Below are positions 1 through 5,378 of a DNA stretch of 5,766 bases, piece by piece (positions within the stretch are counted from its first letter, which is position 1; the number at the start of each line of letters is the position of its first letter). Origin of the DNA: Lachnospiraceae bacterium (GTDB taxonomy: Bacteria > Bacillota_A > Clostridia > Lachnospirales > Lachnospiraceae); contig JAFUEG010000311.1 in assembly GCA_017464045.1 (NCBI GenBank), positions 1 to 5,766 of the forward strand, read 5' to 3'. The position numbers were made by a program, and so were the translations under genes. Under the pieces are notes generated by a model. That model saw nothing but the letters and a program-made list of their open reading frames with translations. It was not told the DNA's origin and did not search any database.

Positions 1-753
1 CATGGATGCGGTTCCTCTTTTAAGTCTTCTTGCAAGGTAATCACACATCTTATAAAGATCTGTGGACTTACCGCTCTGACCAGATATGATAAGAGGTGTT
101 CTTGCCTTATCTATAAGTACGGAGTCAACCTCATCGACGATTGCATAATGCAGGTCTCTTTGAACAAGCTGTTCCTTGTAGATAACCATATTATCTCTTA
201 AGTAATCGAAACCAAGCTCATTGTTTGTAACATAGGTTATGTCACTATTATATGCTGCACGTCTTGAATCGTTCTTATCTCCGTTAAGTATAACTCCAAC
301 CTTTAAGCCCAAAAATTCATGAATCTGTCCCATCCACTCAGCATCACGCTTTGCGAGGTAATCATTTACGGTAACTATATGAACGCCCTTGCCCTCAAGC
401 GCATTTAAATATGCCGGAAGTGTTGATACAAGAGTTTTACCTTCACCTGTTCTCATCTCGGGTATACGTCCCTGGTGAAGAAGTATACCACCGATAAGCT
501 GTACTCTGTAGTGCTTCATACCAAGAACTCTTACTGCAGCCTCTCTTACAACCGCAAATGCTTCAACCAGCAAATCATCTAAGGTCTCACCCTTTTCGAG
601 ACGTTCCTTAAACTCTGTTGTCTTTGCCTTAAGTTCTTCATCGCTTAAGCCTTGCATGGTCTCATCAAGAGCTTCTATTTTATCAACAATAGGATATATC
701 TTTTTTAATTCCTTTTCACTATGTGTTCCAAATACCTTTTCTATAAGGTTCAT
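1..753 (-). CDS. secA: Protein translocase ATPase SecA, N-terminal 251 residues (gene runs off the window)
   Basis: SecA is the ATP-driven motor that pushes unfolded preproteins through the SecYEG channel. The visible part covers the start of the protein and most of nucleotide-binding domain 1. The Walker A motif MRTGEGKT lies at residues 100-107, followed by LPAYLNAL at 112-119. The DEVD Walker B box is at 207-210, followed by ARTPLIISG at 217-225, a SecA signature. The preprotein cross-linking domain begins around the window edge; full-length SecA is normally above 800 residues. The ATG at 753-751 is preceded by GGAGGT eight bases upstream, and its first residues ([10 protein letters not shown]) match the usual SecA N-terminus. 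Residue 216 is Lys where the family usually has Glu (IDEARTP). hpf directly upstream is the common Firmicute arrangement, but a terminator separates the two genes. Identity is certain; only the 3' end is missing. Confidence 0.97.
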   Translation of the reverse strand, partial: MNLIEKVFGTHSEKELKKIYPIVDKIEALDETMQGLSDEELKAKTTEFKERLEKGETLDDLLVEAFAVVREAAVRVLGMKHYRVQLIGGILLHQGRIPEMRTGEGKTLVSTLPAYLNALEGKGVHIVTVNDYLAKRDAEWMGQIHEFLGLKVGVILNGDKNDSRRAAYNSDITYVTNNELGFDYLRDNMVIYKEQLVQRDLHYAIVDEVDSVLIDKARTPLIISGQSGKSTDLYKMCDYLARRLKRGTASM

Positions 754-761
754 TTTTATTT

Positions 762-767
762 ACCTCC
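762..767 (-). promoter_or_regulatory. Ribosome binding site of secA
   Basis: GGAGGT on the minus strand lies eight bases before the ATG of secA. It is a near-perfect anti-16S match and fixes the start. Confidence 0.85.
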
Positions 768-803
768 AAACTGGCACAACATAGTTATTGCACCGTAAAC
801 CTA

Positions 804-832
804 AATATAACATTATTCAAGTATTTAGGCAA
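804..832 (-). promoter_or_regulatory. Candidate sigma-A promoter of secA
   Basis: On the minus strand the -35 box TTGCCT (827-832) is separated by 17 bases from the -10 box TATATT (804-809). The -10 is extended by TG one base upstream (TGTTATATT). Transcription would start near 797, giving a leader of about 43 bases that contains the secA ribosome binding site. The hpf terminator just upstream makes an independent secA promoter necessary or at least useful. The rest of the 754-941 gap is AT-rich with no other clear feature. Confidence 0.6.
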
Positions 833-941
833 GTTTTTTAAGGCTAATTTTAAAAAAAATACGTAAAAATGTTTTATTTTCCTTTTGTATTCTTTAAAAA
901 ACTAATTATTTCCTTAACTCTTATATCTTTAAAATGATTTG

Positions 942-979
942 AAAAATAAAAAAGGCAGCTACAGTATTCTGTAACCGCC
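942..979 (-). terminator. Intrinsic terminator after hpf
   Basis: In the minus-strand transcript GGCGGTTACAG (979-969) pairs with CTGTAGCTGCC (964-954) to give an 11-bp stem with two G-U wobbles and an AATA loop. It is followed immediately by TTTTTTATTTTT. It begins 18 bases after the hpf stop and separates hpf from secA. Confidence 0.93.
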
Positions 980-997
980 TCTATATTTTTATTCTAT

Positions 998-1525
998 CTA
1001 AAATTCCGGCTCAATAAGCCCGTATGTATTACCCTTTCTTTTATAAACCACATTTACTTCCTCTGTCTCAGCATTTCTAAATACAAAGAAATTATGTCCC
1101 AAAAGCTCCATCTGTACACATGCATCCTCAGGATACATAGGCTTAACAGCAAACCTCTTGCTTCTTATAATCTTAACCTCTTCTTCATCAGCATCCTCCT
1201 CGCTAAAGAAGTCATCTCTGATATAATTAGCGTTCTGCTCCTTATCAACTATCTTTTTCTTATAGCGTGTTACCTGGCGCTCTATAACCTCAACAACAAG
1301 ATCTATAGATACATACATATCATCACTGGCCTGTTCAGCTCTTATAATATGTCCCTTCATAGGAATAGTAACTTCGATTTTCTGCCTTTCTTTCTCTACA
1401 GATAAAGTAACCTGAGCATCAGTATCATCAGTGAAGAATTTCTCCAGTCTGCCAAGCTTGTCATAGATTGCAGTTTTTAAACCCTCAGTAACCTCAATGT
1501 TTTTTCCACTAATTATGTAATTCAT
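998..1525 (-). CDS. hpf: Long-form ribosome hibernation promoting factor (HPF)
   Basis: This 175-residue protein is the long HPF of Firmicutes. The family's N-terminal domain binds near the decoding centre of the 30S subunit, and its C-terminal domain dimerises to link two 70S ribosomes into silent 100S particles in slow-growing or stressed cells. Residues 1-97 form the S30AE-type domain (MNYIISGKNIEVTEG start, Arg/Lys-rich helix around 82-92). Residues 104-117 are an acidic linker. Residues 118-175 carry the C-terminal domain with the hallmark LLGHNFFVFRNAET and VNVVYKRK. The ATG at 1525 is chosen because GAGGAG lies eight bases upstream and family members begin there; an in-frame ATG at 1570 would add 15 residues without family support and would lie in the preceding terminator tail. 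It sits upstream of secA, as in many Firmicutes, with its own terminator. Confidence 0.96.
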   Translation of the reverse strand: MNYIISGKNIEVTEGLKTAIYDKLGRLEKFFTDDTDAQVTLSVEKERQKIEVTIPMKGHIIRAEQASDDMYVSIDLVVEVIERQVTRYKKKIVDKEQNANYIRDDFFSEEDADEEEVKIIRSKRFAVKPMYPEDACVQMELLGHNFFVFRNAETEEVNVVYKRKGNTYGLIEPEF

Positions 1526-1533
1526 GTGCCCCA

Positions 1534-1539
1534 CTCCTC
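1534..1539 (-). promoter_or_regulatory. Ribosome binding site of hpf, decides the start
   Basis: GAGGAG on the minus strand, eight bases before the ATG at 1525. It supports the 175-residue start over the longer frame opening at 1570. Confidence 0.8.
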
Positions 1540-1568
1540 GTCTATAATATATTTCAAATAAATGTATC

Positions 1569-1616
1569 AAAAAACACCTCTATGATACATTGGAATAATT
1601 ATATCATAGAAGTGTT
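1569..1616 (-). terminator. Intrinsic terminator after the NlpC/P60 gene
   Basis: A 15-bp stem is formed by AACACTTCTATGATA (1616-1602) and TATCATAGAGGTGTT (1587-1573), with one T-G wobble and a 14-base loop. It is followed by four more T residues on the minus strand (six in a row with the stem end). It lies 18 bases after the stop codon of the NlpC/P60 gene. On the plus strand the same hairpin is followed by ATTTTTTAA, so it could stop transcription from either side, although no plus-strand gene is seen. Confidence 0.88.
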
Positions 1617-1626
1617 ATTTTTTAAA
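1598..1626 (-). promoter_or_regulatory. Possible hpf promoter embedded in the upstream terminator
   Basis: A perfect TATAAT (1598-1603, minus strand) stands 17 bases downstream of TTTAAA (1621-1626), a four-of-six match to the -35 consensus. The start point would be near 1591, inside the terminator loop, giving a leader of about 65 bases. The alternative TTGATA/TATTAT pair closer to hpf has only 15-base spacing and would place the start inside the ribosome binding site. The call rests on motif matching only. Confidence 0.4.
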
Positions 1627-1634
1627 GCTAAATT

Positions 1635-2975
1635 TTAATAAACTCTTATCGCTTTACATGGTGTACTATAATACATATTTGAGACTATAATACCTGTTTT
1701 TTCCGTACTTGCATGTACAACCTGTCCACCACCTATGTAAAGAGCTGCATGTCCAACAGTTGTACCGCCATTTTTATAAAAAATGATATCTCCCGGAGCA
1801 ACTTCTGATAAGCTTACCTCTGTTCCACAATTTGCCTGAGCCGCTGACGAATGAGGCAAATACACTCCAAAATTAGCATACACACTCATTGTAAATCCCG
1901 AACAATCAGTTCCATTAGTCAGGCTTGAGCCTCCATAAACATATGGATTACCAACAAACTGAAGCGCAAAATTAACAACATTTTGAGCATCCGGATTTGC
2001 TGCAGGAGCAGGAGATGCCGGAGCCGCCTCTGTTGCTGCTTCTGTCACAGGTGCAGATGTTGTTACTTCTACAACTTCGTTTGCAGTGGTCTGATTATCT
2101 GCACTGCCTTCATTCTGAGTTTCTGTATTATCCGTACTTGCCACCTCAGTCTTTTCTTCAACATTTACCGCAACAGCCTTATTAGTTCTATAGGAAATAC
2201 TTATATATTCATTTTTTACATATCCGGAAAGAGAAGCATCCACCTCAACATTTGTCCATGCATCACCCTGACTTATAATTCCATACTCCTCTCCACCTGT
2301 CAAAAGAGTGAGACATTCACTGTTTTCGCTATCACTCTTACGAAGGCGAAGCGTAGTAACATTAACAACAGCTACCTTTTCAAGATTATTTTCTGCATAG
2401 GTTTTAGCATCATTACCAAATGATAAAAATTCATTTTTTATGTATCCGTCACAATTTCCTGATTTAATATGTGACCATTCTGAACCCTTTTCAACAACAG
2501 TAACAAGTCCGCCATTACTTATGATACCTATTTTATCGGAATTTACATCAGCACTTTTTCTTATATTAACCTGACCGCTTGCAATGACTATGGCTTTATT
2601 TGAAAAATCAATATATGAACTGCTTTGAGCTTTGCTCTCAGATTCATCTGTTTTCTCATCTTCTTTTTCTGACGTTTCTGCAGCACCCTTCATTATTGCA
2701 TCAGCTTCGCCAAAGCCTGCGCCAAGAATTTCATCAAGTGCAGATGTAGAATTGTATGCGATATATCTGTCAAGTGCCGAAGAAATACTTACATTCGCAT
2801 CACTGTAAACAACCTCAGAAACCACTTCATCTTCAAGAACTGCTGTCTCGACGTTTTCTTTTTCAATTTCTTCAGTTTTAACATTATTATTTGCCGCTTT
2901 GACATTGGAAAAAGTAAATAAACATACTCCTATTCCCATAGCTGCCATAAACGAATTCTTTAATGTTTTTCTCAC
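1635..2975 (-). CDS. Secreted NlpC/P60 peptidoglycan endopeptidase with two bacterial SH3 domains
   Basis: This 446-residue exported enzyme probably cleaves peptide stems of peptidoglycan, as NlpC/P60 cysteine peptidases do. A Sec signal peptide spans residues 1-27 (MRKTLKNS, hydrophobic core, VKA then ANNN). Residues 28-127 are an acidic, unassigned segment. Two SH3b cell-wall-binding domains follow: 128-187 (VNIRKSADVNSDKIG, then GYIKNEFLSF) and 200-260 (LRLRKSDSENSE, then GYVKNEYISI). A Thr/Ala/Pro/Glu-rich linker covers 267-327. The NlpC/P60 domain covers 330-446 with catalytic Cys358 in TDCSGF, His409 in VGHAALYIG and His421 in VVHAS, so all three expected catalytic residues are present. 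The GTG start at 2975 is chosen because GGAGGAG lies five bases upstream and it begins the signal peptide directly; an in-frame ATG at 3014 has no such site. It has its own promoter and terminator. The exact cleavage bond cannot be told from sequence. Confidence 0.93.
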   Translation of the reverse strand: MRKTLKNSFMAAMGIGVCLFTFSNVKAANNNVKTEEIEKENVETAVLEDEVVSEVVYSDANVSISSALDRYIAYNSTSALDEILGAGFGEADAIMKGAAETSEKEDEKTDESESKAQSSSYIDFSNKAIVIASGQVNIRKSADVNSDKIGIISNGGLVTVVEKGSEWSHIKSGNCDGYIKNEFLSFGNDAKTYAENNLEKVAVVNVTTLRLRKSDSENSECLTLLTGGEEYGIISQGDAWTNVEVDASLSGYVKNEYISISYRTNKAVAVNVEEKTEVASTDNTETQNEGSADNQTTANEVVEVTTSAPVTEAATEAAPASPAPAANPDAQNVVNFALQFVGNPYVYGGSSLTNGTDCSGFTMSVYANFGVYLPHSSAAQANCGTEVSLSEVAPGDIIFYKNGGTTVGHAALYIGGGQVVHASTEKTGIIVSNMYYSTPCKAIRVY

Positions 2976-2980
2976 AAAAA

Positions 2981-2987
2981 CTCCTCC
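2981..2987 (-). promoter_or_regulatory. Ribosome binding site that selects a GTG start
   Basis: GGAGGAG on the minus strand is five bases from GTG (2975-2973). It lies downstream of the in-frame ATG at 3014, so initiation at that ATG could not use it. This is the main reason for the 446-residue gene model. Confidence 0.85.
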
Positions 2988-3021
2988 ATTAATAAAAAAA
3001 CATACATTTTCCAAGCGAAAT

Positions 3022-3038
3022 GTTACAAAAATGTTACA
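3022..3038 (-). promoter_or_regulatory. WalR (YycF)-like operator
   Basis: On the minus strand TGTAAC-ATTTT-TGTAAC is an exact match to the published WalR consensus TGTWAH-N5-TGTWAH. It forms a direct repeat with 11-bp period (TGTAACATTT twice), so both half-sites face the same side of the helix. It lies in the leader of a peptidoglycan hydrolase gene, the typical WalR target class. It falls at about +8 to +24 from the predicted start, downstream of the promoter, which would favour repression. No WalR gene is in the window. Confidence 0.6.
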
Positions 3039-3051
3039 TTAAAGTATTATC

Positions 3052-3080
3052 AGTATACCAAGTTTACATAATGTTGTCAA
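3052..3080 (-). promoter_or_regulatory. Strong sigma-A promoter of the NlpC/P60 gene
   Basis: A perfect -35 TTGACA (3075-3080) and -10 TATACT (3052-3057) are 17 bases apart on the minus strand. The -10 is extended (TGGTATACT). AT-rich sequence upstream of the -35 may act as an UP element. The predicted start is near 3045, leaving a leader of about 70 bases. Confidence 0.85.
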
Positions 3081-3161
3081 CCATAATTTAACAATCTTTA
3101 CATATTTATATTATTTTGAAACCTCTGCGATGAAAATCTTCCCTTATATATCTCCTCATAC

Positions 3162-3191
3162 AAAAATGGAGCATATATACATATGCTCCAT
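3162..3191 (-). terminator. Intrinsic terminator after the YjfB-like gene
   Basis: ATGGAGCATAT (3191-3181) and ATATGCTCCAT (3176-3166) form a perfect 11-bp stem with a GTAT loop, followed by a T run on the minus strand. It begins 23 bases after the yjfB-like stop codon. Confidence 0.9.
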
Positions 3192-3214
3192 CTAAAACCT
3201 TGTAAATATAAAAA

Positions 3215-3406
3215 TTATAAACGAATATCAATATTAGCTCCGATATTTGGATTTACGGAACGTTCCATCATCTGAGTTATCATATCACCATTTGTCTCTA
3301 CAGCATCTAATGACTTCTTAAGCATAGCGATATCAATCTCATTCATACTTCTTGTGTCTGAAATTTGTAAACCCAAACCTGAATTTCCAAGTGAACTAAT
3401 ATTCAT
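3215..3406 (-). CDS. YjfB-family putative motility protein
   Basis: This small 63-residue protein resembles the YjfB family, annotated as putative motility proteins with no established molecular role. The family-like features are the central helix IDIAMLKKSLDAVETNGDMI (residues 24-43) and the C-terminal ending NPNIGANIDIRL, where the NxNxGxxIDI pattern is typical. There is no signal peptide or membrane segment, so it is probably cytoplasmic. The ATG at 3406 is chosen because AAAGGAG lies nine bases upstream; the open frame continues to an ATG at 3454 that would add 16 residues unlike the family. It has its own promoter and a strong terminator, so it is a stand-alone gene. No flagellar or chemotaxis gene is adjacent, so a link to motility rests on the family name only. 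Confidence 0.8.
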   Translation of the reverse strand: MNISSLGNSGLGLQISDTRSMNEIDIAMLKKSLDAVETNGDMITQMMERSVNPNIGANIDIRL

Positions 3407-3415
3407 ACTTCCCAA

Positions 3416-3422
3416 CTCCTTT
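3416..3422 (-). promoter_or_regulatory. Ribosome binding site of the YjfB-like gene, decides the start
   Basis: AAAGGAG on the minus strand, nine bases before the ATG at 3406. It rules in the 63-residue form. Confidence 0.8.
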
Positions 3423-3430
3423 ATATCTAA

Positions 3431-3445
3431 CCGTAATCGATACGG
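3431..3445. repeat. Short perfect inverted repeat in the YjfB-like leader
   Basis: CCGTA-ATCGA-TACGG is a 5-bp inverted repeat with a 5-base centre, 24 bases before the ATG and about 20 bases into the predicted transcript. It is GC-richer than its surroundings. It could be an operator or a small leader hairpin near the ribosome binding site. No function is established. Confidence 0.4.
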
Positions 3446-3472
3446 GCACTTCAACCAATAACAATTTTTATT

Positions 3473-3501
3473 ATTATACTATGCAAAAAATAATTATGCA
3501 A
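3473..3501 (-). promoter_or_regulatory. Promoter of the YjfB-like gene
   Basis: On the minus strand TTGCAT (3496-3501) is 17 bases from a perfect TATAAT (3473-3478), with an A-rich tract upstream. The start would be near 3466, a leader of about 60 bases. It is sigma-A-like; no flagellar sigma-28 pattern (TAAA-N15-GCCGATAA) fits here. Confidence 0.65.
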
Positions 3502-3627
3502 GTGTTTTTTTCTTTTATCTGTAATAACACTCTATTAATACTATAAAATAAATTAAATAAAAACAATCTGCCTTAATTTTTTCATATACAGCTGTTGTTT
3601 TCAAGTATGATATACATATTACGAAAT

Positions 3628-3653
3628 ATAGTTATATATTGCTATATAACTAT
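3628..3653 (-). terminator. AT-rich hairpin after the amidase gene, possible weak terminator
   Basis: In the minus-strand transcript ATAGTTATATA and TATATAACTAT form a perfect 11-bp stem capped by GCAA, a GNRA-type tetraloop. It lies 62 bases after the amidase stop. The tail ATTTCG is poor in U, so termination may be inefficient. It could instead serve as a 3' end stabiliser. Confidence 0.45.
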
Positions 3654-3715
3654 TAGAACAGCATACTGCATATAATAAGTTTTTGAGCATATTTTCTATA
3701 AGTTTTTAAATATTA

Positions 3716-4435
3716 TTATTTCCCGAAATATGTATCCGCAACTCCATCTGCTATAGCCTGTGCCATTTTTTCCTGATAATTCTCATTAATAAGATTTTGG
3801 GTTTCCTCGGGATTACTCAAAAATCCGCACTCGATTATAACCGCCGGGCACGCACTTTTTCTCAATATATAATAATCATTATTTGCCTTTGCCTGACGAT
3901 TATTTTCTGCATCAACCTCTTTTTTTATCATGTCCTGTATACTTACTGCCAATTTTTTACTTTCTTCCGAACCGCTGTAGTAAAACGTCTGTGCTCCCTT
4001 TACCTTTTTATCGCTATAGCTGTTTTGATGTATGCTTATCAACAAATTTGCTCCGCTGCTATTGACAAGCTCCATACGGTTTATCATATCCGACTTCTTT
4101 TTATTGGTTGCACCTGTTTCGGCAAGACATACATCACTGTCTCTGGTGAGAATAACTTTTATTCCCATATTTTCAAATTTATCTTTTAACTTTAAAGCTA
4201 TGGCAAGATTAACATCCTTTTCCAAAATTCCGTCAGCACTGACTTTTCCGGGATCGTTTCCACCATGACCCGCATCTATAACAACAACCAATTCATCTTT
4301 TTTTGTTTCGGCACCGCTAAAATAAACAAAGCAGTTTACAAGCATAAGCGAAAAAAATAACAGCATTCCAAGTAACATCCTTAAGGTATGTTTTTTGAAA
4401 TGCTGATTTATTATATCTACATTATAATTTTTCAA
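3716..4435 (-). CDS. Membrane-anchored N-acetylmuramoyl-L-alanine amidase, CwlD-like (Amidase_3)
   Basis: This 239-residue zinc amidase would cut the bond between N-acetylmuramic acid and L-alanine in peptidoglycan. A short cytoplasmic N-terminus is followed by one membrane segment at about 20-40; the rest faces outward. The Amidase_3 domain covers 49-237, with zinc ligands His57 (DAGHGG), Glu72 (LEKDVNL) and His136 (ISIHQN), and catalytic Glu202 (IIECGFLSNP). Length and layout match B. subtilis CwlD (237 residues), including GAQTFYY at 147-153 and YQEK near the end. CwlD acts in making muramic-delta-lactam in the spore cortex, but related enzymes occur in other cell-wall roles, so the symbol is withheld. 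The start is TTG at 4435, with GAGGTG seven bases upstream; the next in-frame ATG (residue 20) would remove the charged N-terminus and lacks a good site. It is transcribed apart from pflA. Confidence 0.9.
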   Translation of the reverse strand: MKNYNVDIINQHFKKHTLRMLLGMLLFFSLMLVNCFVYFSGAETKKDELVVVIDAGHGGNDPGKVSADGILEKDVNLAIALKLKDKFENMGIKVILTRDSDVCLAETGATNKKKSDMINRMELVNSSGANLLISIHQNSYSDKKVKGAQTFYYSGSEESKKLAVSIQDMIKKEVDAENNRQAKANNDYYILRKSACPAVIIECGFLSNPEETQNLINENYQEKMAQAIADGVADTYFGK

Positions 4436-4442
4436 TTAAAAG

Positions 4443-4448
4443 CACCTC
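4443..4448 (-). promoter_or_regulatory. Ribosome binding site supporting a TTG start
   Basis: GAGGTG on the minus strand lies seven bases before TTG (4435-4433). No ATG is available at this position, so translation probably begins at a rare TTG codon. Confidence 0.7.
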
Positions 4449-4465
4449 GATAATCATATATTATC
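4449..4465. repeat. Inverted repeat overlapping the amidase -10 box
   Basis: GATAAT-CATAT-ATTATC is a perfect 6-bp inverted repeat with a 5-base spacer. One arm is the predicted -10 box and the other lies at the predicted start point and next to the ribosome binding site. It may be an operator, or a chance outcome of AT-rich promoter sequence. Confidence 0.45.
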
Positions 4466-4488
4466 AGATTATGCTTTGAATTTACCAA
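4460..4488 (-). promoter_or_regulatory. Candidate promoter of the amidase gene
   Basis: On the minus strand TTGGTA (4483-4488) is 17 bases from GATAAT (4460-4465). The start would be about 20 bases before the TTG codon. The rest of the pflA-amidase gap (4489-4571) shows a small hairpin (TTATGC-AGCAG-GCATAA) without a T run, and no clear pflA terminator. Confidence 0.5.
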
Positions 4489-4571
4489 ATATTACACACA
4501 GATTCGAGCTTATGCCTGCTGCATAAATATTCTGCTTATCTTTATACAGTCCGAATCGGGTATATAGCTTT

Positions 4572-5342
4572 TTAATCGAGATTATGCTCCATCTGCATCT
4601 TTTGTCTTTCTTCCTTCATGGCTTCGATAATTGTATTTCTGGCTTCAATTGCATCAGCTTTTGTTGCCGGCTCTACATCCTTTAATACATAATCTAGGCC
4701 CATCTGCTCATACTTTGTCTTACCCATATCATGATAAGGAAGAACGTCCAACGCCTTTATATGTTTAAAGTGAGCAAGGAAGGTTCCGAGTCTTTTTAGA
4801 TATTCGGGAATAAGCGTAATTCCCGGAACTACAACATGTCTTATCCATATTTCCTTTTCCTGCTCGTCCAAAAACTTAAGGAAATCAAATATATTGTCAC
4901 AAGGCTGCTTGGTAAGTTCAAGATGTTCCTTAGGATCTATATGCTTTATATCAAGCATGATAAGATCTGTTGATTTCATTAATCTTTCATACTTGGCAAG
5001 CGTTTCGGGATTATCTCTTCTGAACATTATTCCGGATGTATCAAGGCAGGTATGGATTCCCTTTTCCTTAGCCTTTTCAAAAAGCTCGATAAGAAAATCT
5101 ATCTGAACCAAAGGTTCACCGCCTGTAACGGTTATTCCGCCCTTTTTATAAAACTCCTTATATCCGTCATAATCCTTAAGTATTTCATCCGGTGTCATTT
5201 TAGTAGCACCCGTTGCTTCCCATGTATCCGGATTATGGCAATATTTACATCTCATAGGACAACCCTTCACAAATACCACATATCTTGTGCCCGGTCCGTC
5301 AACGGTTCCAAAAGTTTCTATTGAATGAATTAAGCCTTCCAT
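4572..5342 (-). CDS. pflA: Pyruvate formate-lyase activating enzyme (radical SAM glycyl-radical activase)
   Basis: This 256-residue iron-sulfur enzyme uses S-adenosylmethionine to abstract a hydrogen from the active-site glycine of PflB, switching on anaerobic cleavage of pyruvate to formate and acetyl-CoA. The radical SAM cluster motif Cys28-xxx-Cys32-xx-Cys35 lies in KGCPMRCKYCHNPDTW, the SAM-binding GGEP is at 74-77, and the opening HSIETFGTVDGPGTRYVVF is characteristic of PflA. Length is normal for the family, and the protein lacks the extra ferredoxin-like insert of other glycyl-radical activases. The ATG at 5342 is preceded by AGAGGTGAG six bases upstream. pflB lies 244 bases upstream on the same strand, the classic pflB-pflA order, so PflB is the evident partner. 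It has a candidate promoter of its own in addition to any read-through from pflB. Confidence 0.97.
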   Translation of the reverse strand: MEGLIHSIETFGTVDGPGTRYVVFVKGCPMRCKYCHNPDTWEATGATKMTPDEILKDYDGYKEFYKKGGITVTGGEPLVQIDFLIELFEKAKEKGIHTCLDTSGIMFRRDNPETLAKYERLMKSTDLIMLDIKHIDPKEHLELTKQPCDNIFDFLKFLDEQEKEIWIRHVVVPGITLIPEYLKRLGTFLAHFKHIKALDVLPYHDMGKTKYEQMGLDYVLKDVEPATKADAIEARNTIIEAMKEERQKMQMEHNLD

Positions 5343-5348
5343 AATATT

Positions 5349-5357
5349 CTCACCTCT
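5349..5357 (-). promoter_or_regulatory. Ribosome binding site of pflA
   Basis: AGAGGTGAG on the minus strand, six bases before the ATG; confirms the start of the activase. Confidence 0.8.
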
Positions 5358-5378
5358 GACAAATTATCTTTGCATATT

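Larger units (their letters stand above)
3407..3715. other. 309-bp non-coding gap between the amidase and YjfB-like genes
   Basis: No gene is visible on either strand. The right half, after the amidase stop, holds two copies of ATAAGTTTTT (3675-3684 and 3698-3707, 23 bases apart) and an AT-rich hairpin with a GCAA loop (3628-3653). A weaker A/T-only structure, AAAACAA (3601-3595) pairing with TTGTTTT (3566-3560) and followed by more T residues, is a marginal terminator candidate. The left half holds the yjfB-like promoter, leader inverted repeat and ribosome binding site. Confidence 0.7.

Noticed and set aside
1526..1570. N-terminal extension of HPF to the ATG at 1570
   Set aside because: The extra residues do not look like HPF, the ribosome binding site lies downstream of that ATG, and the region is the preceding terminator tail.
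1983..2423. Open frames on the plus strand opposite the NlpC/P60 gene
   Set aside because: Cys/Leu-rich translations are typical antisense shadows of a coding gene; no ribosome binding site, domain or independent context.
3407..3501. Flagellar sigma-28 promoter for the YjfB-like gene (a GCCCGTAT stretch in the leader)
   Set aside because: No TAAA box lies about 15 bases upstream; the nearest is 19 away and the -10 match is poor. The sigma-A-like pair is better.
3797..4268. Three plus-strand open frames opposite the amidase gene
   Set aside because: They lie wholly inside a well-supported gene on the other strand and encode low-complexity hydrophobic strings with no motifs.
4470..4500. Forespore sigma-G-type promoter before the CwlD-like amidase (GTAAT-17-CATAATC)
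   Set aside because: The -35 does not match the expected GYATR pattern and the overlapping sigma-A-like boxes fit better.
4500..4571. Intrinsic terminator after pflA
   Set aside because: Small hairpins such as TTATGC-AGCAG-GCATAA exist, but none is followed by a U tract; not strong enough to annotate.
4894..5324. Plus-strand open frames opposite pflA, and another at 1094-1405 opposite hpf
   Set aside because: Complete overlap with conserved genes and no initiation signals; shadow frames.
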